11,197 nucleotides of DNA from Baffinella frigidus (taxonomy: Eukaryota; Cryptophyceae; Cryptomonadales; Baffinellaceae). A program made the translations under genes and the position numbers. The notes beneath the pieces were generated by a model, which was not told the origin of the DNA, ran no database searches, and saw only the letters and a list, made by a program, of their open reading frames with translations. Shown in pieces: positions 1-4,635 of this stretch. Every line of letters starts with the position of its first letter. Position 1 is the stretch's first letter. The stretch is taken from positions 10,574 through 21,770 of the forward strand of contig MU646828.1 in the NCBI GenBank assembly GCA_026770585.1, given 5' to 3'.

Positions 1-96
1 CTAAACCCTAAACCCTAAACCCTACGCCCTAAACCCTACACCCTAAACCCTAAACCCTACACCCTAAACCCTACACCCTAAACCCTAAACCTTACA
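1..96 (+). repeat. Telomere-type CCCTAAA array at window start
   Basis: The window opens with about thirteen copies of CCCTAAA and close variants (CCCTACA, CCCTACG). The C-rich strand reads 5' to 3' from the left edge, which is the orientation expected at the left end of a chromosome. The copies are mixed with variants, so this is either the proximal, degenerate part of a telomere or an interstitial block; the sequence cannot separate these. TTTAGGG is the plant/algal telomere type and is also known in several other protist lineages. Confidence 0.85.
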
Positions 97-238
97 CCTA
101 GCTAACCCCCACACTGCTGTCCCAGACCCCTGAAGTTCAAACACCCTGATCCCTACACCTTAACCCCACATCCCGTATCCGGCACCCATCAACCCTGAAC
201 TTCTAGCCCCCAACCCCTTAATGACGCGCCCATTCAGG
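97..238. other. Degenerate telomere-like spacer, no gene seen
   Basis: C-rich sequence with scattered ACCCT and AACCC words, apparently decayed telomere repeat. I found no open frame or motif. It lies between telomere blocks of opposite orientation. Confidence 0.5.
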
Positions 239-303
239 GCGTTTAGGGTTTAGGGTTTGTGGTTAGGGTTTAGGGTTTAGGGTTTGTGGTTTGGGTTTAG
301 GGC
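239..303 (-). repeat. Inverted interstitial telomere block (TTTAGGG on + strand)
   Basis: About eight TTTAGGG units and variants (TTTGTGG, TTTGGG) read in the opposite orientation to every other telomere-like block in the window. Its right edge runs straight into the CTGAG that forms a possible splice acceptor for the exon starting at 308. It suggests a local inversion or a head-to-head fusion of telomere-like tracts. Confidence 0.85.
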
Positions 304-307
304 TGAG

Positions 308-372
308 GATTCCCCTCGGTTGAGAGCACGGCAAAGTTCATGGACGTGTGCAATGGGGCGGACGTCGTCGCG
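308..372 (+). CDS. CDC14: Exon of CDC14-like phosphatase, segment just before the catalytic loop (partial)
   Basis: Reading from 310 in frame gives FPSVESTAKFMDVCNGADVVA. This fits the CDC14-family stretch of the form F-x-x-x-C-x-x-x-x-x-x-I/V-A that leads directly into VHCKAG in family members. The codon GCG (370-372) is followed by a donor-like GTAAAC at 373. The next exon in the same strand (550 or 724) begins GTG CAC TGT, so the join DVVA/VHCLAG is in frame (phase 0). An in-frame TGA lies at 304-306, so the exon must begin after it; AG at 306-307 is the probable acceptor. The conserved general-acid loop upstream is not in the window. The assignment depends on the match of this short segment together with its neighbours. 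Whether the gene is still expressed is unknown. Confidence 0.6.
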
Positions 373-438
373 GTAAACCCTAAACCCTAAACCCTAAACC
401 CTAAACCCTAAACCGTAGACCCTAAACCCTAAACCTTA
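373..438 (+). repeat. Telomere repeat array starting at a splice donor
   Basis: Nine CCCTAAA-type units begin immediately after the coding codon GCG. The sequence GTAAACCCTAAACCC serves both as a donor-like GTAAAC and as the first telomere unit. Under the CDC14 exon model this array is the 5' part of the intron. Confidence 0.85.
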
Positions 439-444
439 TGAACC

Positions 445-549
445 CTGATATTGCTGACATCTAAGCCAGGCATTGCTGAAATTTCAGCCAAGCATTGCTG
501 ACATAACATAACATTGCTGACATTTGCTAATCTTGCTGACGATTGGCAG
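445..549 (+). repeat. TTGCTGACAT minisatellite in intron position, copy 1
   Basis: Five degenerate units of the form (A)CATTGCTGACATTT precede the acceptor-like GGCAG at 545-549. Each unit carries TGCTGAC or a near match, which fits the eukaryotic branch-point consensus yUnAy. A related tract precedes the second catalytic exon, so exon and tract were probably duplicated together. Confidence 0.7.
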
Positions 550-618
550 GTGCACTGTCTCGCGGGGCTAGAGCGCACAGGCACACTCATCGCCTTCTGG
601 ATGATGCAGCACATAAAC
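550..618 (+). pseudogene. CDC14: CDC14-like phosphatase catalytic P-loop exon, copy 1 (decayed)
   Basis: The frame from GTG at 550 reads VHCLAGLERTGTLIAFWMMQ then HINP. HCxxGxxRTG is the protein tyrosine phosphatase active-site signature: the Cys (codon 556-558) is the nucleophile and the Arg (574-576) binds phosphate. HCKAGLGRTGTLI is the CDC14-subfamily form. Here Lys is Leu and the second loop Gly is Glu, a change expected to disturb the P-loop. The donor present in copy 2 is missing; the frame runs on into CCCTACAC and stops at TGA about 40 bases later. These features suggest a decayed duplicate. CDC14 phosphatases remove phosphate from Cdk sites and act in mitotic exit, cytokinesis and cilium function in other eukaryotes; nothing here shows which role applies. 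Confidence 0.8.
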
Positions 619-630
619 CCTACACACGAT

Positions 631-723
631 AGTGCTGACATTCAAGCCAGACATTGCTGACATTTGCTGACATTTGACGATATTACATTGCTGACATTTG
701 CTGACCATGCTGACGGTCGGCAG
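631..723 (+). repeat. TTGCTGACAT minisatellite in intron position, copy 2
   Basis: A second tract with about six TGCTGAC words ends in the acceptor-like GGTCGGCAG (715-723) just before the second P-loop exon. It is the paralogue of the tract at 445-549. Confidence 0.7.
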
Positions 724-791
724 GTGCACTGTCTCGCGGGGCTGGGGCGCACGGGGACACTCATCGCCCTCTGGATGATCTCAACTTACGG
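724..791 (+). CDS. CDC14: CDC14-like phosphatase catalytic P-loop exon, copy 2 (intact)
   Basis: The frame from GTG at 724 reads VHCLAGLGRTGTLIALWM then ISTYG. All key residues of the HCxAGxGRTG loop are present: Cys at codon 730-732, Gly at 745-747, Arg at 748-750. The exon starts after CAG (721-723) and ends ACTTACGG before GTGAGG (792-797), a good donor. It leaves two bases of a Gly codon, so the intron phase is 2. The next exon type in the window (from 2463) starts with one base then TGG GGC GCG CGC GAA, giving STYG-WGARETIGWLRIARPG across the join, as expected between these segments of CDC14 proteins. If the locus is expressed, this is the copy most likely used. Confidence 0.82.
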
Positions 792-865
792 GTGAGGCTC
801 CCACCCGCCACTCTAGAGAAGAGAGTCGCTCCTCTGAACACCCTGAGGTGGGCTCGTCCTAGGAC

Positions 866-894
866 CCCTGTATGATCTCAACTTACGGGTGAGG
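866..894 (+). pseudogene. CDC14: 3' end and donor of P-loop exon, copy 3 (fragment)
   Basis: The sequence TATGATCTCAACTTACGG followed by GTGAGG repeats the last 18 or so bases and the donor of the intact P-loop exon. The catalytic part is absent, and the Trp codon TGG is TGT. The following CTCCTGCCCCTC resembles the intron sequence after 791, so this is a partial duplication of an exon-intron junction. Confidence 0.65.
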
Positions 895-962
895 GTCCCT
901 CCTGCCCCTCGAGAGACAGATACTTTATTTCGCCCCTCTAGGACAGTCCTCAGACCCCATAT

Positions 963-1112
963 TTATCTCAGAAAAGGGATTTTGGAATCCGTTTTATTAA
1001 GTCAATTCCCCTTCAAATATGTCAACTTATGCGTAGAGAAAAGAATATGTTGACGAATTTGTATGGGAATTGACTTAAGAAAACAGATTCTAAAATCCCT
1101 TTTCTGAGATAA
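963..1112. mobile_element. 150-bp MITE, copy 1 (4-bp target duplication ATAT)
   Basis: The element begins TTATCTCAGAAAAGGGAT and ends with the inverse, ATCCCTTTTCTGAGATAA. The arms stay complementary for about 50 bases each, with a second inner inverted repeat (TGTCAAC / GTTGAC), so the whole element can fold as one hairpin. It is flanked by ATAT on both sides (959-962 and 1113-1116). It has no coding capacity. A second copy of the same 150-bp length is at 1893-2042 with a different 4-bp duplication, which fixes the ends. The superfamily is not clear from the ends alone. Confidence 0.9.
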
Positions 1113-1116
1113 ATAT

Positions 1117-1440
1117 GCCATATGAATGCGCTCCCTCCCGCCCCTCAAGGACCTTTCCTGATAGATTGCATCTCGTACCATACCAGAATCTGTCCTGATG
1201 AAAAGGCGCAAAATAGCATCATTTGATGCCTAAAATAGCATATACACCCCTACCTTCCGCGTGGGGAGCCTAAGATAGCGGGGCAGATTCTATCTTGGTC
1301 CGAAATTAGATTGCATGGGACGCGGCAGGCTTTGCAACGTTTTGTCCACGCATGAGCGTCGTGGGTACCGTCCTTGACGACCTTTGAGATTTATTGATTC
1401 CCAACATCCCGAGTCACACCACGCCAGAGTGGAGGAGAGG
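1117..1440. other. Intergenic/intronic spacer with short repeats
   Basis: The first 50 bases (CTCCCTCCCGCCCCTC) resemble the intron sequence left of the MITE, so the MITE interrupts a duplicated intron piece. AAAATAGCAT is repeated around 1208-1240. I see no gene or recognised element in the rest. Confidence 0.4.
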
Positions 1441-1693
1441 GTTAATTTTTTAAAACCGTATCAGGATGCGGTATTTGACTTTTGAAAAACACTGCCTTGA
1501 AAGAGAATTGACTTTTGGCGACCCCTTCGAAGACTCTGACGTGGCAGGTTGACTGCAGACCTCGCAAAAGGGTAGAGCTCGTATGGAGAAAAGACGCGCA
1601 GCACTCAGCACCCGATAAGACGTATTGAGCGGCCCGTCTCATGTCCACGCAGTGTACGCAGTGGCGTGGACAGGAAGCCCGATTCATGACCAC
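1441..1693. other. Spacer, no supported gene
   Basis: AT-rich at the left (GTTAATTTTTTAAAA), mixed to the right. Short direct repeats of GAATTGACTTTT and TTTGACTTTTG occur around 1472-1515. Open frames on both strands lack any recognisable motif. Confidence 0.4.
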
Positions 1694-1783
1694 CTAGTGA
1701 GTGACTTTACAAATGCGGCTTGTCGAGTGAGTGGCTTTACACACGGGGCTTGTCTAGTGAGTGGCTTTACACACGGGGCTTGC
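1694..1783 (+). repeat. 30-bp minisatellite, three units
   Basis: Three tandem 30-bp units of CTAGTGAGTGGCTTTACACA + CGGGGCTTGT occur (1694-1723, 1724-1753, 1754-1783). The last two are nearly identical and the first has diverged. The period is a multiple of three, so an open frame passes through (VSGFTHGACL repeats), but nothing else supports translation. Confidence 0.85.
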
Positions 1784-1796
1784 CTCATCGCAATGC

Positions 1797-1857
1797 CTCA
1801 ACCCTAAACCCCTAGACCCTCAACCCCAGACCCCAAACCCTAAACCCTAAACCCCGA
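1797..1857 (+). repeat. Interstitial telomere-like block
   Basis: About nine CCCTAAA-type units with variants CCCCTAG, CCCTCAA and CCCCAGA end at CCCCGAATCAG, whose AG is the acceptor position of the phosphatase exon copy that follows. This is another telomere-like tract in an intron position. Confidence 0.8.
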
Positions 1858-1862
1858 ATCAG

Positions 1863-2093
1863 GTGGTGCGCGCGCGAAACGATAGGGTGGTTTTATCTCA
1901 GAAAAGGGATTTTTCAATTCGTTTTCTTAAGTCAACCCCCCTTCAAATTTGTTAACTTATGCGCAGAGAAAAGAATAAGTTGACGAATTTGTACAGGAAT
2001 TGACTTAAGAAAACGAATTTAAAAATCCCTTTTCTGGGATAAGGTTGAGAACCGCGCGTCCGGGGGGAGCGTTATTTCGGTCCTCGTGAATGC
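1863..2093 (+). pseudogene. CDC14: CDC14-like post-catalytic exon, copy 1, disrupted by a MITE
   Basis: The coding match is split in two. Positions 1863-1892 read WCARETIGW; then comes the 150-bp MITE (1893-2042). Positions 2047 onward complete LRTARPG, followed by a one-base insertion that shifts the frame (GGALFRSS then stop). The conserved segment corresponds to ARETIGWLRIARPGSVIG in the best copy at 2463, a hallmark of CDC14 phosphatases just downstream of the P-loop. The MITE, the frameshift and a second inverted-repeat element from 2095 make this copy non-functional. Confidence 0.8.
1893..2042. mobile_element. 150-bp MITE, copy 2, inside a phosphatase exon (4-bp target duplication GGTT)
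   Basis: Same ends (TTATCTCAGAAAAGGGAT and its inverse, one mismatch on the right) and same length as the element at 963-1112. GGTT flanks it at 1889-1892 and 2043-2046. The paralogous exon copies at 2224 and 2463 carry the uninterrupted site with one GTT/GGTT (GGATGGTTGAG), which acts as a natural empty site and confirms a 4-bp duplication. Confidence 0.92.
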
Positions 2094-2094
2094 A

Positions 2095-2205
2095 TTTTCC
2101 TTTCAAAATCTGGCAAACGAAAAATTTCTACACAAACACTTGACTATTCCTAGTATGGCCCAACTGTGTAGTAATTTTTGTTGTGCGAGATTCTGAAAGA
2201 AAAAC
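2095..2205. mobile_element. Inverted-repeat element D, copy 1
   Basis: The left arm TTTTCCTTTCAAAATCTGGC ... CTACACA pairs with the right arm TGTGTAGTAATTTTT ... GATTCTGAAAGAAAAA over about 40 bases with few mismatches. The centre includes CTAGTATGGCCCAACTG. Related copies are at 2298-2449 and 7826-7903. It sits where exon copies 1 and 2 lose similarity to exon copy 3, so it inserted into the exon before that unit was duplicated. It has no coding capacity. Confidence 0.8.
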
Positions 2206-2223
2206 TTGTTTCCTCTGGATCAG

Positions 2224-2297
2224 GTGGGGGGCACGCGAAACGATTGGATCGTTGAGAATCGCGCGGCCGGGGAGCGTTATCGGCCCTCATCAACATA
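2224..2297 (+). pseudogene. CDC14: CDC14-like post-catalytic exon, copy 2, truncated by element D
   Basis: After CTGGATCAG (acceptor-like, ending 2223) the frame reads WGARETIGSLRIARPGSVIG and then PHQH. The segment is complete up to the Gln-His pair, then runs into inverted-repeat element D. Trp to Ser and Gln to His changes separate it from copy 3. The frame stays open through element D, but that sequence is transposon-derived. Confidence 0.82.
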
Positions 2298-2449
2298 TTT
2301 TCTTTTCAGAATCCGGCAACGAAAATTACTGCACAGATGCTTCACTATCACTAGTATGGCCCAACTGTGTAGTAATTTTCTGCATAAACGCTTTACTATT
2401 ACTAGTATGGCCCAGTTGTGTAGTAATTTTCGTTGCCAGATTCTCAACG
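2298..2449. mobile_element. Inverted-repeat element D, copy 2, with internal duplication
   Basis: The ends TTTTCTTTTCAGAATCCGGC and GCCAGATTCTCAA form the inverted repeat. The middle segment (ACTATxACTAGTATGGCCCA + GTTGTGTAGTAATTTTC) is present twice, at about 2341-2385 and 2394-2438, which makes this copy about 40 bp longer than copy 1. It is followed by TTCCCTGGATCAG, the acceptor of the next exon copy. Confidence 0.8.
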
Positions 2450-2462
2450 TTCCCTGGATCAG

Positions 2463-2568
2463 GTGGGGCGCGCGCGAAACGATTGGATGGTTGAGAATCG
2501 CGCGGCCGGGGAGCGTGATCGGGCCGCAGCAACACTTCCTCGTGACTGTCGAACGCGTCATGAACCAG
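2463..2568 (+). CDS. CDC14: CDC14-like post-catalytic exon, copy 3 (intact)
   Basis: After CAG at 2460-2462, one base completes the split Gly codon and the frame reads WGARETIGWLRIARPGSV, IGPQQHFL and VTVERVMNQ. RPGSVIGPQQHFL is one of the most diagnostic segments of CDC14 phosphatases. In known family structures it follows the helix after the P-loop. The exon ends ATGAACCAG before GTCTATTC, which leaves phase 0. This is the best preserved of five copies and the likeliest partner of the P-loop exon at 724-791. The spacing between the two (about 1.7 kb) is filled with repeats and degraded copies. Whether it is spliced in vivo is inference. Confidence 0.85.
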
Positions 2569-2795
2569 GTCTATTCTAAAGTTGACACCGTTGAGGGACT
2601 ATTCTAAAGTTGACTGGGAGCGTTATCGGCCCGCAGCAGCACTTTCTCGTGGATGTCGAACTTGCCATGCACCACGTCTATTCTAAAGTTGACACCCTAA
2701 GTCTTGGACTATTATAAAGGACTATTGTGAAGTCGACACCCTAATCCTTTGACTATTGTAAGGAATATTCTAAAATTGACACCCTAAACTCTAAC
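2569..2795 (+). repeat. CTATTCTAAAGTTGACACC minisatellite between exon copies
   Basis: At least six degenerate units of CTATTCTAAAGTTGACACCC occur at 2570, 2598, 2677, 2709, 2724 and 2763, some ending in CCCTAA like telomere repeat. The tract begins exactly at the 3' edges of exon copies 3 and 4, so it is the ancestral start of the following intron, amplified together with the exons. Confidence 0.75.
2615..2675 (+). pseudogene. CDC14: CDC14-like post-catalytic exon, copy 4 (3' half)
   Basis: The frame reads SVIGPQQHFLVDVELAMHH and then GTCTATTC. The 5' half (ARETIGWLRIARP) is missing and the copy is joined directly to the minisatellite. The core is intact, and the tail differs from copy 3 at several residues (TVERVMNQ against DVELAMHH). 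Confidence 0.8.
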
Positions 2796-2818
2796 GGCCC
2801 GCGGCAGCACTCCTCGTT
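2793..2818 (+). pseudogene. CDC14: CDC14-like post-catalytic exon, copy 5 (short remnant)
   Basis: CGGCCCGCGGCAGCACTCCT matches the part of the other copies that encodes GPQQHFL, with Gln to Arg and a frame change. The remnant is bounded by the minisatellite on the left and telomere-like repeat on the right. Confidence 0.6.
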
Positions 2819-2930
2819 AACCCTCATCCCTGAACCCTGAACCTTAAACCCTCAACCTCTCAAACCCCACACCCCAAACCCCAAACCCCAAACCCCAAAC
2901 CCTAACCCCCAAACCCCAAACCAGGAACGA
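2819..2930 (+). repeat. Interstitial telomere-like block rich in CCCCAAA
   Basis: CCCTGAA and CCCTTAAA units on the left change to an almost pure run of CCCCAAA on the right. The orientation matches the left telomere. Confidence 0.85.
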
Positions 2931-3098
2931 CCCACGCCCCAACCCACCACATCCCCCCCCAACCCCCCCTCTACCCCATCCTCTACCCCCGCCGCATCCC
3001 ACGGCGCTGCGCCCAACGACGGTGGGGGTAGGCGAGGGGAGGAGGAAGAGGAGGCGGGGGGGGGAGGAGGGGGGAGGAGGAGGGGCGAGGGGCTGGGG
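2931..3098. repeat. Low-complexity C-rich then G-rich tract
   Basis: A C-rich half (CCACATCCCCCCCCAACCCC) is followed by a purine half of GGAGG/GGGG units (about 3030-3098). The two are roughly complementary and could pair or form other unusual structures. Frames through it give only Pro- or Gly/Arg-rich low-complexity peptides. Confidence 0.7.
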
Positions 3099-3101
3099 GG
3101 G

Positions 3102-3257
3102 CGAGGCTCCGCCGGGCGCCATGGTGTGGATACGTCGCTACGAGATGGCGCCAAGTCAGCCAATGGCTCCAAGGACTCACGTCAGCAAATGGCTCCAACG
3201 TCTGCGGTGGAGAGGCGGCAAGCGGCGAAGGAGCACTCGGCGCTGTGCGCGGCGCAG
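3102..3257 (+). CDS. Possible internal exon ahead of the terminal exon
   Basis: The frame ending at CAG (3255-3257) reads HGVDTSLRDGAKSANGSKDS, RQQMAPTSAVERRQ and AAKEHSALCAAQ, with no stop. GTGCTT then follows, running into telomere-like repeat. It ends in phase 0, and the next candidate exon (3831) starts in phase 0. The composition (Ser, Ala, Lys, Gln) would suit a disordered tail such as the variable C-terminus of CDC14 proteins, but no family is recognisable. The left boundary is uncertain; AG at 3104-3105 is one option. It could be a chance open frame. Confidence 0.35.
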
Positions 3258-3264
3258 GTGCTTC

Positions 3265-3520
3265 CAAACCCCAAACCCTGAACCCTGAACCCTAAACCCC
3301 AAACCCTGAACCCTAAACCCCAAACCCTGAACCCTAAACCCCAAACCCTTAACCCCAAACCCCAAACCCTGAACCCTAAACCCCAAACCCCAAACCCCAA
3401 ACCCCAAACCCCAAACCCTTAACCCCAAACCCCAAACCCTTAACCCCAAACCCCAAACCCTTAACCCCAAACCCTGAACCCTTAACCCCAAACCCTGAAC
3501 CCTTAACCCCAAACCCTGAA
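3265..3520 (+). repeat. Long interstitial telomere-like block with higher-order pattern
   Basis: A run of about 36 seven-base units uses mainly CCCCAAA, CCCTGAA, CCCTAAA and CCCTTAA. Neighbouring units repeat as composites (CCCCAAACCCTGAACCCTAAA and CCCTTAACCCCAAA), which shows local amplification. It starts just after the GTGC donor-like site at 3258. Confidence 0.9.
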
Positions 3521-3555
3521 CACCGTCACTCTTATGCTGGTGAAACTCACCACCC

Positions 3556-3829
3556 CCAAGCCCTAAACCCTAACCCCTAACCCCTAACACCTGAACACTA
3601 AACCCCAACCCCTCAACCCCGAACCCTAAACCCCAAACCCTAACTCCTAAACCCCAACCCCTAAACCCGAAGCTATGAACCCAAAAGCTTGAACCCTAAA
3701 CCCTCAACCCCAGGCCCCAAACCCCAGACCCTAAACCCCAAACCCTGAACTCTAACCCCTAACCCCTAAACCCTTACTCCAAACCCTGAACCCCAAACCC
3801 AAACCCCTAAACCCTAAACCCCAAACTCA
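3556..3829 (+). repeat. Degenerate interstitial telomere-like block ending at a splice acceptor
   Basis: About 37 CCCTAAA-related units with many variants (CCCCTAA, CCCCAAC, CCCAGGC) end in CCCCAAACTCAG, whose CAG is the acceptor of the exon at 3831. With the block at 3265-3520 it would make up nearly the whole intron between the two candidate exons. Confidence 0.85.
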
Positions 3830-3830
3830 G

Positions 3831-4001
3831 GTCACAGATGGGCTCGCCCGCCGTCAGAATATGCCATCAAAATCGGGGGTGGGGGTGCCGCCACGGAGAG
3901 GCTCGTCGCACCACGAGCTGGACATGGACGGGCTGTCGATAGTGAGACTGGAGAGTGTTGGGGAGGGCGCGGAGACTGAGGAGGCTGCTGATTTCAAATA
4001 A
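3831..4001 (+). CDS. Candidate terminal exon with stop codon (acidic tail)
   Basis: After CTCAG (3830), the phase-0 frame reads VTDGLARRQNMPSKSG, VGVPPRRGSSHHELDMDG, LSIVRLESVGEGAETEEAADFK and stops at TAA (3999-4001). The C-terminal 15 residues are strongly acidic. The stop overlaps AATAAA (3997-4002), a possible polyadenylation signal. Phase, strand and order fit it as the last exon of the phosphatase gene, whose family has variable disordered tails. That link is inference, as no motif identifies the exon. A second partial copy of its last codons is at 4255-4296. Confidence 0.45.
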   Translation, partial: VTDGLARRQNMPSKSGVGVPPRRGSSHHELDMDGLSIVRLESVGEGAETEEAADFK

Positions 4002-4023
4002 AGCTTTCTGGAAAGGGTTTCTG

Positions 4024-4296
4024 TCAACGAAATATTGCCCGCCGCACCACGAGCCGTCCTTTAGGTCCTTTAGGTTTTAATTTCTCCCAACATACGCCAA
4101 CGACACGCCGTTCCGTAGAAGGGATCTGCAGGGAAAGCATTTTTGCTTTCGGATCGCGTTTAGCTTTCCAGTGCAGAGGCTCGTGAAGAGGGGATACAGG
4201 GTGGCTCTCTTGGGGTGTTTGAGCTATTCCAAAATAGCCGAACTTGAGTGGGCTTTCAATCCTGGGGAGTGTTGGTGAGGGCGCGGAGGCTGAGGA
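4024..4296 (+). pseudogene. Split partial duplicate of the terminal exon
   Basis: GCACCACGAGC at 4044 repeats part of the exon at 3929. CTGGGGAGTGTTGGTGAGGG CGCGGAGGCTGAGGAG (4262-4297) repeats 3950-3985 with a few changes and stops at TGA in the same frame. The roughly 200 bases between the two matches look unrelated and may be an insertion. Confidence 0.45.
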
Positions 4297-4323
4297 GAGT
4301 TGACTAGACAGTCTAGTCAACTC
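4297..4323. repeat. Perfect 27-nt palindrome
   Basis: GAGTTGACTAGAC, a single A, then GTCTAGTCAACTC: 13 perfect base pairs around one base. A nearby imperfect copy (GAGAGTTGGCTAGAGAGTAG) starts at 4353. It could be the scar or core of an inverted-repeat element. Confidence 0.8.
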
Positions 4324-4405
4324 CTGGGGCGCAAGACGTTCGGACCTTTTGAGGAGAGTTGGCTAGAGAGTAGGGCCCTCTAAAAGCATGCCATCCGTGT
4401 CAGTA

Positions 4406-4522
4406 CAGGGGTACCTCGCTCATAAGAAACCGCCCCTCCCTAGGACCCTACAGTAGGACTATGCCTAGGGCCCTATGGTGATCTTAGGGGGGGGGTGGTT
4501 TCTTATGATCGAGGTACCCCTG
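4406..4522. mobile_element. 117-bp TA-flanked MITE, family A copy 1
   Basis: The ends CAGGGGTACCTCGCTCATA and its inverse (one mismatch) extend as inverted arms through AAGAAACCGCCCC and CCTAGG. TA flanks both ends (4404-4405 and 4523-4524). TA duplication and CAG termini resemble Tc1/mariner-derived MITEs. It is non-coding. Confidence 0.88.
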
Positions 4523-4635
4523 TAAACCTGACGAAAGACAGGCTCGGTGCTCGTCCTGTTCCGGGAGAGGGGGTACAAGTGAATGTACCCTTGCAAACTC
4601 GAGCAGACGTCTGTGGGTCCGAGCCGACGTGTGTA

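Noticed and set aside
1-96. Calling this a true chromosome terminus
   Set aside because: Orientation fits, but variants are frequent and similar blocks recur inside the window, so an interstitial block cannot be excluded.
1442-1693. Reverse-strand 83-codon ORF
   Set aside because: Cys-rich in places but without regular spacing, known motif or splice context; probably chance.
2206-2607. One continuous 133-codon protein containing the ARETIGWLRIARPGSV segment
   Set aside because: Only the part from 2463 is phosphatase; the upstream part is inverted-repeat element D and another exon copy read in a different frame, so a single protein is unlikely.
2844-3172. Reverse-strand open frames of about 90-106 codons with Pro-rich and GLGFGVWG repeats
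   Set aside because: They are translations of telomere-like repeat and of the C-rich/G-rich low-complexity tract; the peptide repeats follow from the 7-base unit.
3177-3512. Reverse-strand 111-codon frame of GLGLRVQGLGFRV repeats
   Set aside because: Seven-residue periodicity comes from three reads of a 7-base telomere-like unit; no other sign of coding.
4024-4320. Reverse-strand 98-codon ORF
   Set aside because: It overlaps the duplicated terminal-exon piece and the palindrome on the other strand and shows no recognisable motif.
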